Of a DNA stretch of 23,259 nt, positions 13,635-20,272 are shown piece after piece. The stretch comes from Micrococcaceae bacterium UBA7136 (GTDB lineage: Bacteria > Actinomycetota > Actinomycetes > Actinomycetales > Micrococcaceae). The stretch spans positions 4,093 to 27,351 of the forward strand of contig DKXC01000019.1 of assembly GCA_002492045.1 (NCBI GenBank). Direction: 5' to 3'. The position numbers were made by a program, and so were the translations under genes. Under the pieces are notes generated by a model. It saw nothing but the letters and a program-made list of their open reading frames with translations, ran no database searches and was not told the DNA's origin. The number at the start of each line of letters is the position of its first letter. The first letter of the stretch is position 1.

Positions 13635-13708
13635 TGCCCCCACTGGGACTCGAACCCAGAACACAAGGATTTTAAGTCCTCTGCCTCTGCCAATTGGGCT
13701 ATAGGGGC
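13635..13708 (-). tRNA. tRNA with anticodon UAA (Leu by codon), short variable loop
   Basis: The 74-nt minus-strand sequence folds as a cloverleaf. The acceptor pairs GCCCCTA with TGGGGGC plus discriminator A. The D arm has loop AATTGGCA and an imperfect stem (GCCC / GAGGC, one bulge). The anticodon stem GAGGA/TCCTT encloses loop CTTAAAA, giving anticodon UAA, which reads the leucine codon UUA. The T arm is CTGGG-TTCGAGT-CCCAG. CCA is not encoded. The variable loop is only GTGTT, whereas bacterial leucine tRNAs normally have a long variable arm. The body resembles a lysine tRNA (loop CTTTTAA in Lys-UUU) with two anticodon bases changed. The tRNA call is firm; the amino acid is not. Confidence 0.85.
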
Positions 13709-13776
13709 CTAAGCGGGCGCCCACCGAGCCATACCCGGAGAGCGCTTCCGCTTATATCTTTATACCAGAAAAGTTC

Positions 13777-15162
13777 CTAGAGCTTAGCCTTAGCCTTCTC
13801 GGGTGCGGTGCCGGTAGCCTGCTGGAAGGCCAGGCGGGGTGAACGCTGGTGACGGATCGAAGAAGTGTCACGGCCAAAGACCTGGTTCAGGGCCCAAGTA
13901 GTCATAACCCGGGTAGTGCGCTCAACGGTGGGGATAGCCGCACCGTGGTAGGCCCGGTGCATGAGCCAGGCCAGGGGACCACCAATGGTCTTGCCCTTGA
14001 AGTTAGCAACACCCTTCCAGAGGCCCAGGCCAGCAACCACACCAATGGTCTCGTGGTAGTAGTCAGAGACGTCCTGGCCCCGGCGCTTAGCCAGCAGATT
14101 CTCAGCCAGCTTCAGAGCCTGACGGGAGGCATGCTGGGCGTTAGGCACGCAGAAGCCACCCACGCCACCGCCAGACAGATCGGGCACAGCAGCGTTATCG
14201 CCAGCAGCCCAGGCGTCCTCAATCACGCCGTCATCGCCAGCAACCCGCAGGTCAGCCTGAACCCGGACGCGGCCCCGCTCGTCGATGGGGAAGTCAGTGT
14301 TCTTGAGCATGGGGGAAGCAGCCACACCGGCAGTCCAAATCAGGGTGTCGGTGTCTAGCTCGCCAGCAGGAGACTTGTCGGCCATATTGATCAGCTGCAG
14401 GTGGCCACCGGTAGCGTCAGACAGGGAGGTGTTGAGCAGAACCTCAATACCGCGAGCGCGCAGCTCGGCAACAACCTTCTCAGCCCGGTCTTCGGGAACC
14501 TCAGGCATGATGCGGGGGGCTGCTTCAACCATGACGAAACGCAGGTCTGAGATGCGCAGGCGCTCGTTGCGCTTGACGGCTTCGCGGGCCATGTCTTCAA
14601 GTTCAGAGATGGTTTCGACACCGGCGAAGCCACCGCCAACAACGACGAAGGTCAGGGCGCGGCGACGCTCCTCTTCGTCCTTGGTCAGGGAGGCAATTTC
14701 GATGCGTTCCAGCACCCAGTTGCGGACGGAGACAGCCTCTTCAACGGTCTTCATGCCGATAGCGACCTCAGCCAGGCCGGGGATGGGGAAGGCACGGGTG
14801 ACGGCACCGGCGCCCAGGACGATTTCTTCGTAGGGTAGCTCGAAGGTTTCGCCGGCGTTGATGCCTTCAACGGTGGCGATCTTCTTGGAGTGGTCGATAG
14901 CGATGACTCGGCCGCCGATGATTTCGCTGTCGCGCAGGTGCTGGCGCAGGGGGACGGTGGCGTTGCGACCTTCCATGGAGCCGGCTGCGACTTCGGGCAG
15001 GAAGGGCTGGTAGGTCATGTAGGGGTTGGGGTCGACGATGGTGACGACACCGCCGGTTTCCTTAATGACTTTCTGGATTTTCTTGGCTACGGTGAAGCCA
15101 ACGTAGCCGCCGCCGACGATGAGTACGCGGGGGCGGTCCTGTGCAATCTTGTCAAAGGCCAT
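13777..15162 (-). CDS. ndh: Type II NADH dehydrogenase (non-proton-pumping NADH:quinone oxidoreductase)
   Basis: A 461-residue FAD protein passing electrons from NADH to menaquinone at the cytoplasmic membrane face without pumping protons. It has two Rossmann glycine motifs: VLIVGGGYVG at 13-22 for FAD and VVVGGGFAGVE at 173-183 for NADH, plus AAGDNAAVPD near residue 315, where FAD binds again. Family blocks PYMTYQPFLPEVAAGSMEGRN and GVANFKGKTIGGPLAWLMHR are clear. The C-terminal region after about 390 is the membrane-association part, followed by a basic tail. GGAAAG lies about 10 nt before the ATG. It is transcribed toward the tRNA gene with 68 bp between. Confidence 0.93.
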   Translation of the reverse strand: MAFDKIAQDRPRVLIVGGGYVGFTVAKKIQKVIKETGGVVTIVDPNPYMTYQPFLPEVAAGSMEGRNATVPLRQHLRDSEIIGGRVIAIDHSKKIATVEGINAGETFELPYEEIVLGAGAVTRAFPIPGLAEVAIGMKTVEEAVSVRNWVLERIEIASLTKDEEERRRALTFVVVGGGFAGVETISELEDMAREAVKRNERLRISDLRFVMVEAAPRIMPEVPEDRAEKVVAELRARGIEVLLNTSLSDATGGHLQLINMADKSPAGELDTDTLIWTAGVAASPMLKNTDFPIDERGRVRVQADLRVAGDDGVIEDAWAAGDNAAVPDLSGGGVGGFCVPNAQHASRQALKLAENLLAKRRGQDVSDYYHETIGVVAGLGLWKGVANFKGKTIGGPLAWLMHRAYHGAAIPTVERTTRVMTTWALNQVFGRDTSSIRHQRSPRLAFQQATGTAPEKAKAKL

Positions 15163-15261
15163 CTGGTTTTTCTTTCCTAGTTCTTATGCCGTCAGGGGTG
15201 ACGAGAAGTATCTGCCTCTAATCTTGCCACCTTTGGCGCTTTAAGCATAGTTTGGCTTTGC

Positions 15262-16734
15262 TTATTTTCTTTTGGTTTCTTGGCTTGCAACCCAACGCTT
15301 GAGCTGGCCGATGCTGCCCAGGGTAATAATGCCTACCCAGAGGGCTAGGCCTGCCAGGATGAGGGGCGGTAGGATGCCGGAGTCGGCCGCTGGGCGTACC
15401 GGTGTGGGGGCGGCGATTGTTTCTAGTTCTTCGCCTTCCTGGTGGATGGGGGTTTCTGAGCTGCTGGGGCTGGGGCTGGTCGTGTTTTTGCGGTGGACCC
15501 TAATCCATTCCTGCATGGAGCCCAGGGGGTTGCTGCTGGTATCGTCCGGGGTTTTGGGGTCGAGGGCGGCGGCCGGGTTGATGATGCCGTAGCCGTAGAG
15601 GGGGTCGCGGCCGTCGGCGCCGGCGTCGTCAGCTGATGAGATGATGCGCTGAATGATCTGGTTGCCGGTCAGATCCGGGTATTTTTCTTTGATCAGGGCG
15701 GCCAGGCCGGAGACGATGGGGGCGGCTGCTGAGGTGCCAGACCAGGTGGCGTAGCGGTTGCCGGGAATGGCCCCGATCATGGCTTGGCTGGGGGCTGAGA
15801 CAGCGATGGAGATGCCTTGGGAGGAGTCTGACCAGGAGTCCTTGCGGTTTTGGTCTACACCGCCGACAGTCAGGACGCCGGGCATGGTGGCGGGTGCGCC
15901 AACCTGGGTTAGTCCGGCCCCCCGGTTGCCTGCGGAGGCCACAATGATGACCCCTTTTTCTTCGGCATAGGCGAAGGCTGAGTCCCAGGATTGAGGCCAG
16001 CTGGTCTTGTCGGAGCCAACGGAGAGGTTGATAATGTGGGCCCCCTGGTCGACGGCGTAGCGGACGGCGTCGGGGATTTGCTCGTCGACGGAGCGAGTTT
16101 TGGGGCTGGCTGAGCCTAGTTCTAGGGAGATCGGCAGGATTTTGGCCTCGGGGGCGATGCCCATGATGCCGGCGGGGCTGCCAGGTTCGCCCCGGTTGCT
16201 GGGGGTGGTGGAGTTGTGGTGGCCGGCTCCTGCAATCAGGGAGGCAACCAGGGTGCCGTGTTCGGGTTCCAGGCCTAGGCCTTCCCAGCCCTTGGCCCGG
16301 TCGCTAGCTGAGGCTGAAGAAGCGGCAGAGGGACTGGCTGAGCTGGTGCTGGTGGCTGAGGGGCTGGCGCTGGGGGTAGAGCCAGCTGATCTACCCAAGG
16401 AGGCGTCGTAGCCTGCCAGAACCCGTCCGGCCAGGTCCTGGTGGCGGGCGTCCACCCCGGTATCAATGACGGCCACCGTAACCCCCTTACCGGTGGCTTG
16501 GTCCCAGAGCTCATCAAAACCGTACTGGGTCAGCCAGTATTGACGGGCCCTGATGGAGTCTCCCTTGGGGGCCGGGATTGAGGGGCTGGGGCTGGCAAAA
16601 GCACTCGCGGAAGAGGAGGCAGAGGGAGTGGGGCTGGCTGTAGTAGCCTGGGCCTTGGGAAGAGCCAGGGTCAGCCCACCGCAGGCCAGCAGAAGGGTAG
16701 CGGGCAGGGCCAGGTGACGGGAGCCAGAAGCCAT
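15262..16734 (-). CDS. Mycosin-like membrane-anchored subtilase (S8 peptidase)
   Basis: A 490-residue secreted serine protease. Residues 1-30 form a signal peptide ending AQA; 31-58 is a Ser/Ala/Pro linker. The catalytic triad is intact: D91 in VAVIDTGVD, H159 in EHGTLVASLIAG, S335 in WSGTSAAAP, with oxyanion N270 in SAGN. A C-terminal helix (455-477) followed by basic residues would anchor it in the membrane, as in type VII secretion mycosins. Unusually, the region between Asp and His holds a low-complexity SPSA/SSAS insert (about 114-148), an exposed loop in the catalytic domain. No ESX genes are in the window, so the mycosin label is structural only. It follows ppx by 15 bp and may be cotranscribed. 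Confidence 0.9.
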   Translation of the reverse strand: MASGSRHLALPATLLLACGGLTLALPKAQATTASPTPSASSSASAFASPSPSIPAPKGDSIRARQYWLTQYGFDELWDQATGKGVTVAVIDTGVDARHQDLAGRVLAGYDASLGRSAGSTPSASPSATSTSSASPSAASSASASDRAKGWEGLGLEPEHGTLVASLIAGAGHHNSTTPSNRGEPGSPAGIMGIAPEAKILPISLELGSASPKTRSVDEQIPDAVRYAVDQGAHIINLSVGSDKTSWPQSWDSAFAYAEEKGVIIVASAGNRGAGLTQVGAPATMPGVLTVGGVDQNRKDSWSDSSQGISIAVSAPSQAMIGAIPGNRYATWSGTSAAAPIVSGLAALIKEKYPDLTGNQIIQRIISSADDAGADGRDPLYGYGIINPAAALDPKTPDDTSSNPLGSMQEWIRVHRKNTTSPSPSSSETPIHQEGEELETIAAPTPVRPAADSGILPPLILAGLALWVGIITLGSIGQLKRWVASQETKRK

Positions 16735-16749
16735 AGGAGGGCTAGCCCC

Positions 16750-17712
16750 CTATTTCTGGTCTGCCCGGGCGGCAACTGACAGGGCCAGACCGTCCAGAAT
16801 ATCCTTCTCGGAGACCAGAGCAGAGCTGACCCTACCCTCGGTGGCCTCTGCAATCCGCTCCATGATTCGGGCCCAAATCAGGGAACCAGCCGGAATCAGA
16901 TCCACCCGGCCCGGGTGCATGTAGGGCAGCTGGGCCCGCTGGGCGCTGGTCATAGCCACCATATCAACAGCCGCCGCCTGGGCCTGGGCCAGGCTCATCT
17001 GGGAGCGGTCAATAGCCTCAGGGTCGTAGCTGCTCAAGCCCAGGACGTGGGCGGCTACGGTGGTGACGCTCCCGGCCACTCCCACCAGGCGGCTGGTTTG
17101 GGAGAAATCCACCTGGGTGGAGGCTTCAGCCAGGGCCCGGTCGGTATCAGCCAGCAAGCGGGAAACCTGGGAGACATTGGGCGGGTCAGAGCTGATATGC
17201 CGCTCAGACAGGCGAACGCAGCCAATATCAACCGAGCGGGCAGCAGCCACCCCCTCCTGGTTGCCCAGGACGAACTCGGTGGAGCCACCGCCCAGGTCTA
17301 CCACCAGGGTCATGTCCTGGCTATTGCCTACCGAAGATAGGGCCCCTTCAAAGGAGAGATTGGCTTCTTCCTGGCCGCTAATGACCTCAGGTTCAATACC
17401 TAGAATCTGCTGGATGCCGTCCACGAAGATGTGGCGGTTACCGGCGTCCCGGGTGGCACTGGTGGCGGCAAAGCGCAGGTCGCTCACCCCGTAGTCGGCT
17501 AGCAGCTGGGCGTAATCGCGAGCAGCAGAGAAGGTGCGCTCCAGGGATTCCTTGGCCAGCCAGCCGGTGGCGTCCACTCCCTTCCCCAGGCGGACGGTCC
17601 GCATCTCTCGATGCAGGTCGCGCAGGGCCCAGCCACCCTGGGGTGTGGGGCTGGCCTCTGCAATCAGAAGACGGATGGAGTTAGTTCCGCAGTCAATGGC
17701 ACCGACGCGCAT
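16750..17712 (-). CDS. Ppx/GppA family phosphatase (exopolyphosphatase-like)
   Basis: A 320-residue single-module member of the Ppx/GppA family (actin/HSP70 fold), of the actinobacterial short type (Rv1026-like). The phosphate-binding loop DCGTNSIRLLIAEA is at 7-20 and the second, LVVDLGGGSTEFVLG, is near 136-150. It would release phosphate from polyphosphate, or act on pppGpp; the short form lacks the C-terminal domains of longer enzymes, so substrate preference is open. It sits after the divIC and DUF501 genes in the order conserved around eno in mycobacteria. AAAGG lies upstream of the ATG. Confidence 0.9.
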   Translation of the reverse strand: MRVGAIDCGTNSIRLLIAEASPTPQGGWALRDLHREMRTVRLGKGVDATGWLAKESLERTFSAARDYAQLLADYGVSDLRFAATSATRDAGNRHIFVDGIQQILGIEPEVISGQEEANLSFEGALSSVGNSQDMTLVVDLGGGSTEFVLGNQEGVAAARSVDIGCVRLSERHISSDPPNVSQVSRLLADTDRALAEASTQVDFSQTSRLVGVAGSVTTVAAHVLGLSSYDPEAIDRSQMSLAQAQAAAVDMVAMTSAQRAQLPYMHPGRVDLIPAGSLIWARIMERIAEATEGRVSSALVSEKDILDGLALSVAARADQK

Positions 17713-17760
17713 CTGACCTGGCCTTTCTGGGGAGGTTCTGGGGGAAGGGGAAGACGGAGC

Positions 17761-18333
17761 TTAGTTCTGCTGACGCCAGGCAGGGTCGCAGGCACAGACC
17801 TGGGGCGTCCACCATTCGGCAATGAGGTCTAGGGTGCGGTCACCGTAGGGGTTGATGCCCCGACCTACAGCCAGGGTGTGTCCCAACACCGCGTGCAGGC
17901 ATTTGACCCGGGTGGGCATACCACCGGCTGAGACGCCCTCAATTTCAGGGACGTCAGCGATACCGGCCTTCTTGCCGATACGGTCGCGTTCTTGCAGGTA
18001 GTTGAGGTGGGCCTGGGCGTAGGCGGCTGCCAGGGCGTCATCCTGGGCGAGTTCATCGGTCATCTCGTACATGATGCCCTCAGCCTCTAGGCGGGAGGCG
18101 GCTGAGGTGATAACCGGGTGAGCCAGGTAGAAGACGGTAGGGAAGGGGGAGCCGTTGGCCAGGCGGGGGGCGGTGGCGGCCACCAGGGGGTTGCCGCAAA
18201 GGCAGCGGGCCGGGATTTCTACCACGTCGCGGACCTTGCGACCCAGCTGGGCAGAGAGAACCTGCAGGTCTTGCTCGGTGGGGGTGAGGGTGTCGGCGGT
18301 GACGCCAAAGCCCTGGGGCTGGTGGGTGGTCAT
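17761..18333 (-). CDS. DUF501 protein
   Basis: A 190-residue protein of DUF501 (Rv1025-like), almost always found between the divIC-type and ppx-type genes in Actinomycetota. Conserved features are GRKVRDVVEIPARCLCGNPLV (31-51), GSPFPTVFYLAHP, EGVSAGGMPTRVKCLHAVLGHTLAVG and GINPYGD. C44, C46, C145, H147, H152 and the C-terminal C180/C182 could bind a metal, which is inference. Function is unknown. AAGGAC lies just upstream of the ATG, and a separate -10 (TAAAAT, 18372-18367) lies about 35 bp upstream, so it can be transcribed apart from divIC. Confidence 0.88.
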   Translation of the reverse strand: MTTHQPQGFGVTADTLTPTEQDLQVLSAQLGRKVRDVVEIPARCLCGNPLVAATAPRLANGSPFPTVFYLAHPVITSAASRLEAEGIMYEMTDELAQDDALAAAYAQAHLNYLQERDRIGKKAGIADVPEIEGVSAGGMPTRVKCLHAVLGHTLAVGRGINPYGDRTLDLIAEWWTPQVCACDPAWRQQN

Positions 18334-18366
18334 GCTGTCCTTCGGTTAAGTTAGGGTCTCTGCCCT

Positions 18367-18372
18367 ATTTTA
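18367..18372 (-). promoter_or_regulatory. Candidate -10 for the DUF501-ppx unit
   Basis: The minus strand reads GCTAAAATAGGGC, matching the CTARAATRGGG shape seen before several genes in this window. It lies between the divIC stop and the DUF501 start, giving a leader of about 27 nt with a ribosome-binding site. Confidence 0.4.
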
Positions 18373-18389
18373 GCGCCTGAGGGCAGGAA

Positions 18390-19100
18390 CTAGCGGGAGG
18401 GGCTGGAGCTAGTCGGGCTCGCGGCTGAGGAGGTAGCCGGGGCAGGACTAGCGGTTGAGGGGCTAATGGCCGTTTGGCTTCCAGTTTGGCCCGAGGGGTT
18501 GGCGCTGGGGCTAGCCGATTCGCTGGGCTGGCTACTACTCTGGGCCTGGCTGACGGAGGTGTCTTCGGCTGCCAGTTGCAGGGATCCCCAGAGTTTACTG
18601 GTCCAGGATTCCTGGGGGGCTATCTTGGCGGCTGCACTGGTATCGTCCGCCATGGAGGATGTGGCGTCCACCCCCACCACCAGGTAGGGGGTTTCACCGG
18701 GGTTGACGTAGAAGAGACGGCTGCGAGCCTGCTGCTTGACGTAGTTGTCGTCCTTCCACCAGCTGATTTGGGCCTTGAGTTCTTCTTGCTCGGCCTGCAA
18801 GTGGGCGATGCTGGCCTGGGTAGCTGAGAGTTCCTTGCTCTGTTCTAGGTACTTGGTCAGGGGAGCTGCCAGGGTCATGAGAATCATGGCAAGGACGGCC
18901 ACCACCAGTAGGGAGGAGAGGGAGAAGACGTGGGCGGCAGCCGGCTGGGGCTGGTCTAGGGTCTCTTCCGGGGCCAGGGGGGCAGGGTGAGGCTGGGCTT
19001 TCTTTGGCTTCTTCTCTACTGGAGTTTGAAGGCCAAAACCGAAGAAGGCGGCCAGCCGTCCGGGCCGCTGAGCCCCCTGCTTCTTTTTTCTCGCCGCCAT
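18390..19100 (-). CDS. FtsB/DivIC-family septum formation initiator
   Basis: A 236-residue divisome protein. Residues 1-57 are basic and Pro-rich (cytoplasmic). One transmembrane helix spans about 58-80, followed by a coiled coil (85-113) and the family signature WWKDDNYVKQQARSRLFYVNPGE (114-136). The extracytoplasmic C terminus, from about 175, is a disordered Ser/Pro/Ala tail full of SPSA-like repeats. FtsB links FtsL and FtsQ and helps activate septal cell-wall synthesis. It is normally next to eno; here the Abi gene intervenes. GGTAGGAGG lies upstream of the ATG. The Ser-rich tail resembles the linkers of the subtilase at 15262-16734. Confidence 0.9.
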   Translation of the reverse strand: MAARKKKQGAQRPGRLAAFFGFGLQTPVEKKPKKAQPHPAPLAPEETLDQPQPAAAHVFSLSSLLVVAVLAMILMTLAAPLTKYLEQSKELSATQASIAHLQAEQEELKAQISWWKDDNYVKQQARSRLFYVNPGETPYLVVGVDATSSMADDTSAAAKIAPQESWTSKLWGSLQLAAEDTSVSQAQSSSQPSESASPSANPSGQTGSQTAISPSTASPAPATSSAASPTSSSPSR

Positions 19101-19206
19101 CAGCTGCCTCCTACCCTTTGTGCTTTCTGCTTTGCCTCTCTAGTCTAGCCTCCCAGTCTGCTGGTCTCACCCCCGAAAACTCACCCTGCATAGCTTCAAG
19201 AAGATT

Positions 19207-20028
19207 TTATGTGCTCCAGTATTTTCTGGGATCTAAAGAAAGATGTTCCTCTAGCTTTAGGTAAACCAGAGCCTTGTAAGGGGAACTCCCCATACTTTGC
19301 AAGAGACTCCTTATATCGGCATTTCGTTCCGCGTAATGCACCTGCAAGATGTTGTCATGGTGAGCAATGCGATTACGTAGAGTACGTATGGAGTCTACTT
19401 GTCTGGCAATCCGACCTCTCTCTGCTTCGAGACTTTCCCTGGTCTCTCGATAAGGAAAAGCCTTATGGAGAGCATCTTTCCAAAGCCTGTCACGGCGACG
19501 GTTCCGCAGACGGCGAGCTCTCACCTTGCTACGACGCTCCTCATCTGAGAGACCTCGGAAGGAGACGTGAGTAGTTACTGTGGTTTCATCGACCAGCAGA
19601 CTATGCCAGAATCCAAAAGTAAGCTTTGAGATGATGTCGTCATAGGAAGGTTTATAACTTTCTTTCCAAGGCTTATCTTGTTTGGCCTGGATGATTGCTG
19701 CACTGATGTTTCTTGAGTTGACCACATCTCTCAGACTCTCAGCTCTCTGGCTAATCCAGTCAGAAGAGAAATGAATTCCCTTCTCAGAGGGCTGAGCCTT
19801 ATTCCAGGCAGCTAGCTGCTGACTCAGGGCATTACGTAAAGCAACTTCTAGGAAGGCTATCTGTATCTGATAAAGACCTGCTAGCTCTGTAGCCCAGATG
19901 TAGAGCTCTAGTGCCTTCTCTTCCTGTTCACCAGATGTTTTGAAAAAATCAGAAGCTTCCTTGAGGTAAGGGGCAAATCGCGCAGGAGTTAAGGAGCCAA
20001 CGAAGGCTTCCCTATGGACTTTCTTCAT
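19207..20028 (-). CDS. Abi-family (AbiF/AbiD-like) HEPN protein, probable phage-defence RNase
   Basis: A 273-residue helical protein matching the Abi_2 family, which includes lactococcal AbiD and AbiF. Seen: FLEVALRNALSQQL (59-72), the KLTFGFWHSLL signature (135-145), a very basic stretch (165-183), and TLRNRIAHHDNI (216-227) with an R-X4-H HEPN RNase motif (R218, H223). Such proteins block phage growth by killing or arresting the infected cell, probably by RNA cleavage. The gene is AT-richer than its neighbours, uses AGA/AGG arginine codons freely and has three TTA codons (13, 64, 265), signs of horizontal gain. It lies between divIC and eno, which are usually adjacent. GGAAGG precedes the ATG. 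A candidate small RNA diverges from it. Confidence 0.75.
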   Translation of the reverse strand: MKKVHREAFVGSLTPARFAPYLKEASDFFKTSGEQEEKALELYIWATELAGLYQIQIAFLEVALRNALSQQLAAWNKAQPSEKGIHFSSDWISQRAESLRDVVNSRNISAAIIQAKQDKPWKESYKPSYDDIISKLTFGFWHSLLVDETTVTTHVSFRGLSDEERRSKVRARRLRNRRRDRLWKDALHKAFPYRETRESLEAERGRIARQVDSIRTLRNRIAHHDNILQVHYAERNADIRSLLQSMGSSPYKALVYLKLEEHLSLDPRKYWST

Positions 20029-20041
20029 TGATTGCCCTTCC

Positions 20042-20070
20042 TTGCCTAGATGACTCTTCGACGCTATACT
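20042..20070 (+). promoter_or_regulatory. Promoter divergent from the Abi gene
   Basis: TTGCCT (20042-20047) and TATACT (20065-20070) are separated by exactly 17 bp, close to the housekeeping-sigma consensus and better formed than any other promoter I see in the window. It points away from the Abi gene, 14 bp from its start codon, toward a hairpin and terminator and no open reading frame. Confidence 0.55.
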
Positions 20071-20076
20071 TGGTGC

Positions 20077-20155
20077 ATACTATTTCGCTACAGGTAGTTT
20101 ATCTTGTAGCCCCATAATGATAAAAGAGGTGCCCTCCAAAGGGCACCTCTTTTGC
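20077..20155 (+). ncRNA. Candidate ~78-nt small RNA paired with the Abi gene
   Basis: From the expected start at about 20077 the transcript would hold a hairpin GCTACAGG (20087-20094) / CTTGTAGC (20103-20110, one G-U pair), a single-stranded CCCATAATGAT linker, and a 13-bp terminator hairpin ending in TTTT. There is no convincing coding frame. AbiF-type HEPN proteins have been reported to pair with small RNAs, so a partner or antitoxin RNA is plausible. Expression and function are inference. Confidence 0.45.
20122..20153. terminator. Strong terminator between the Abi gene and eno
   Basis: A perfect 13-bp stem AAAAGAGGTGCCC (20122-20134) / GGGCACCTCTTTT (20141-20153) with loop TCCAAA. T tracts follow on both strands. 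On the plus strand it would end the candidate small RNA; on the minus strand it would back up the eno terminator and insulate the Abi gene. Confidence 0.88.
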
Positions 20156-20187
20156 TATACCCTGAACTCCCCCTAGAGATAGAGCTA

Positions 20188-20243
20188 AGGCCACCTGCCC
20201 CACTCCCCCAGTCAAGAAACCGGGGAGGTGAAGCAGGTGGCCT
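20188..20243 (-). terminator. Long hairpin after eno
   Basis: Outer stem AGGCCACCTGC (20188-20198) / GCAGGTGGCCT (20233-20243) is perfect over 11 bp, with an inner CCCC/GGGG stem. It lies 30 bp past the eno stop. The bases after it on the minus strand (TAGCTCTATC) are only mildly T-rich. Confidence 0.65.
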
Positions 20244-20272
20244 AGAAAGCTAGCTGACGCTAGGGCTTAGCC

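Noticed and set aside
13415..13693. A 92-codon minus-strand open frame over the GGTACCAG array with repeated GRGTR-like peptides
   Set aside because: It overlaps the tRNA gene and its terminator, and the peptide repeats simply follow from the DNA palindromes. No ribosome-binding site or family match.
13635..13708. Stop-codon suppressor tRNA
   Set aside because: The anticodon 5'-UAA-3' reads UUA, not the stop UAA; a suppressor would need anticodon UUA.
15262..16734. Evidence of a type VII secretion locus
   Set aside because: Only a mycosin-like protease is present; no Esx, EccB, EccC or EccD genes lie within the window.
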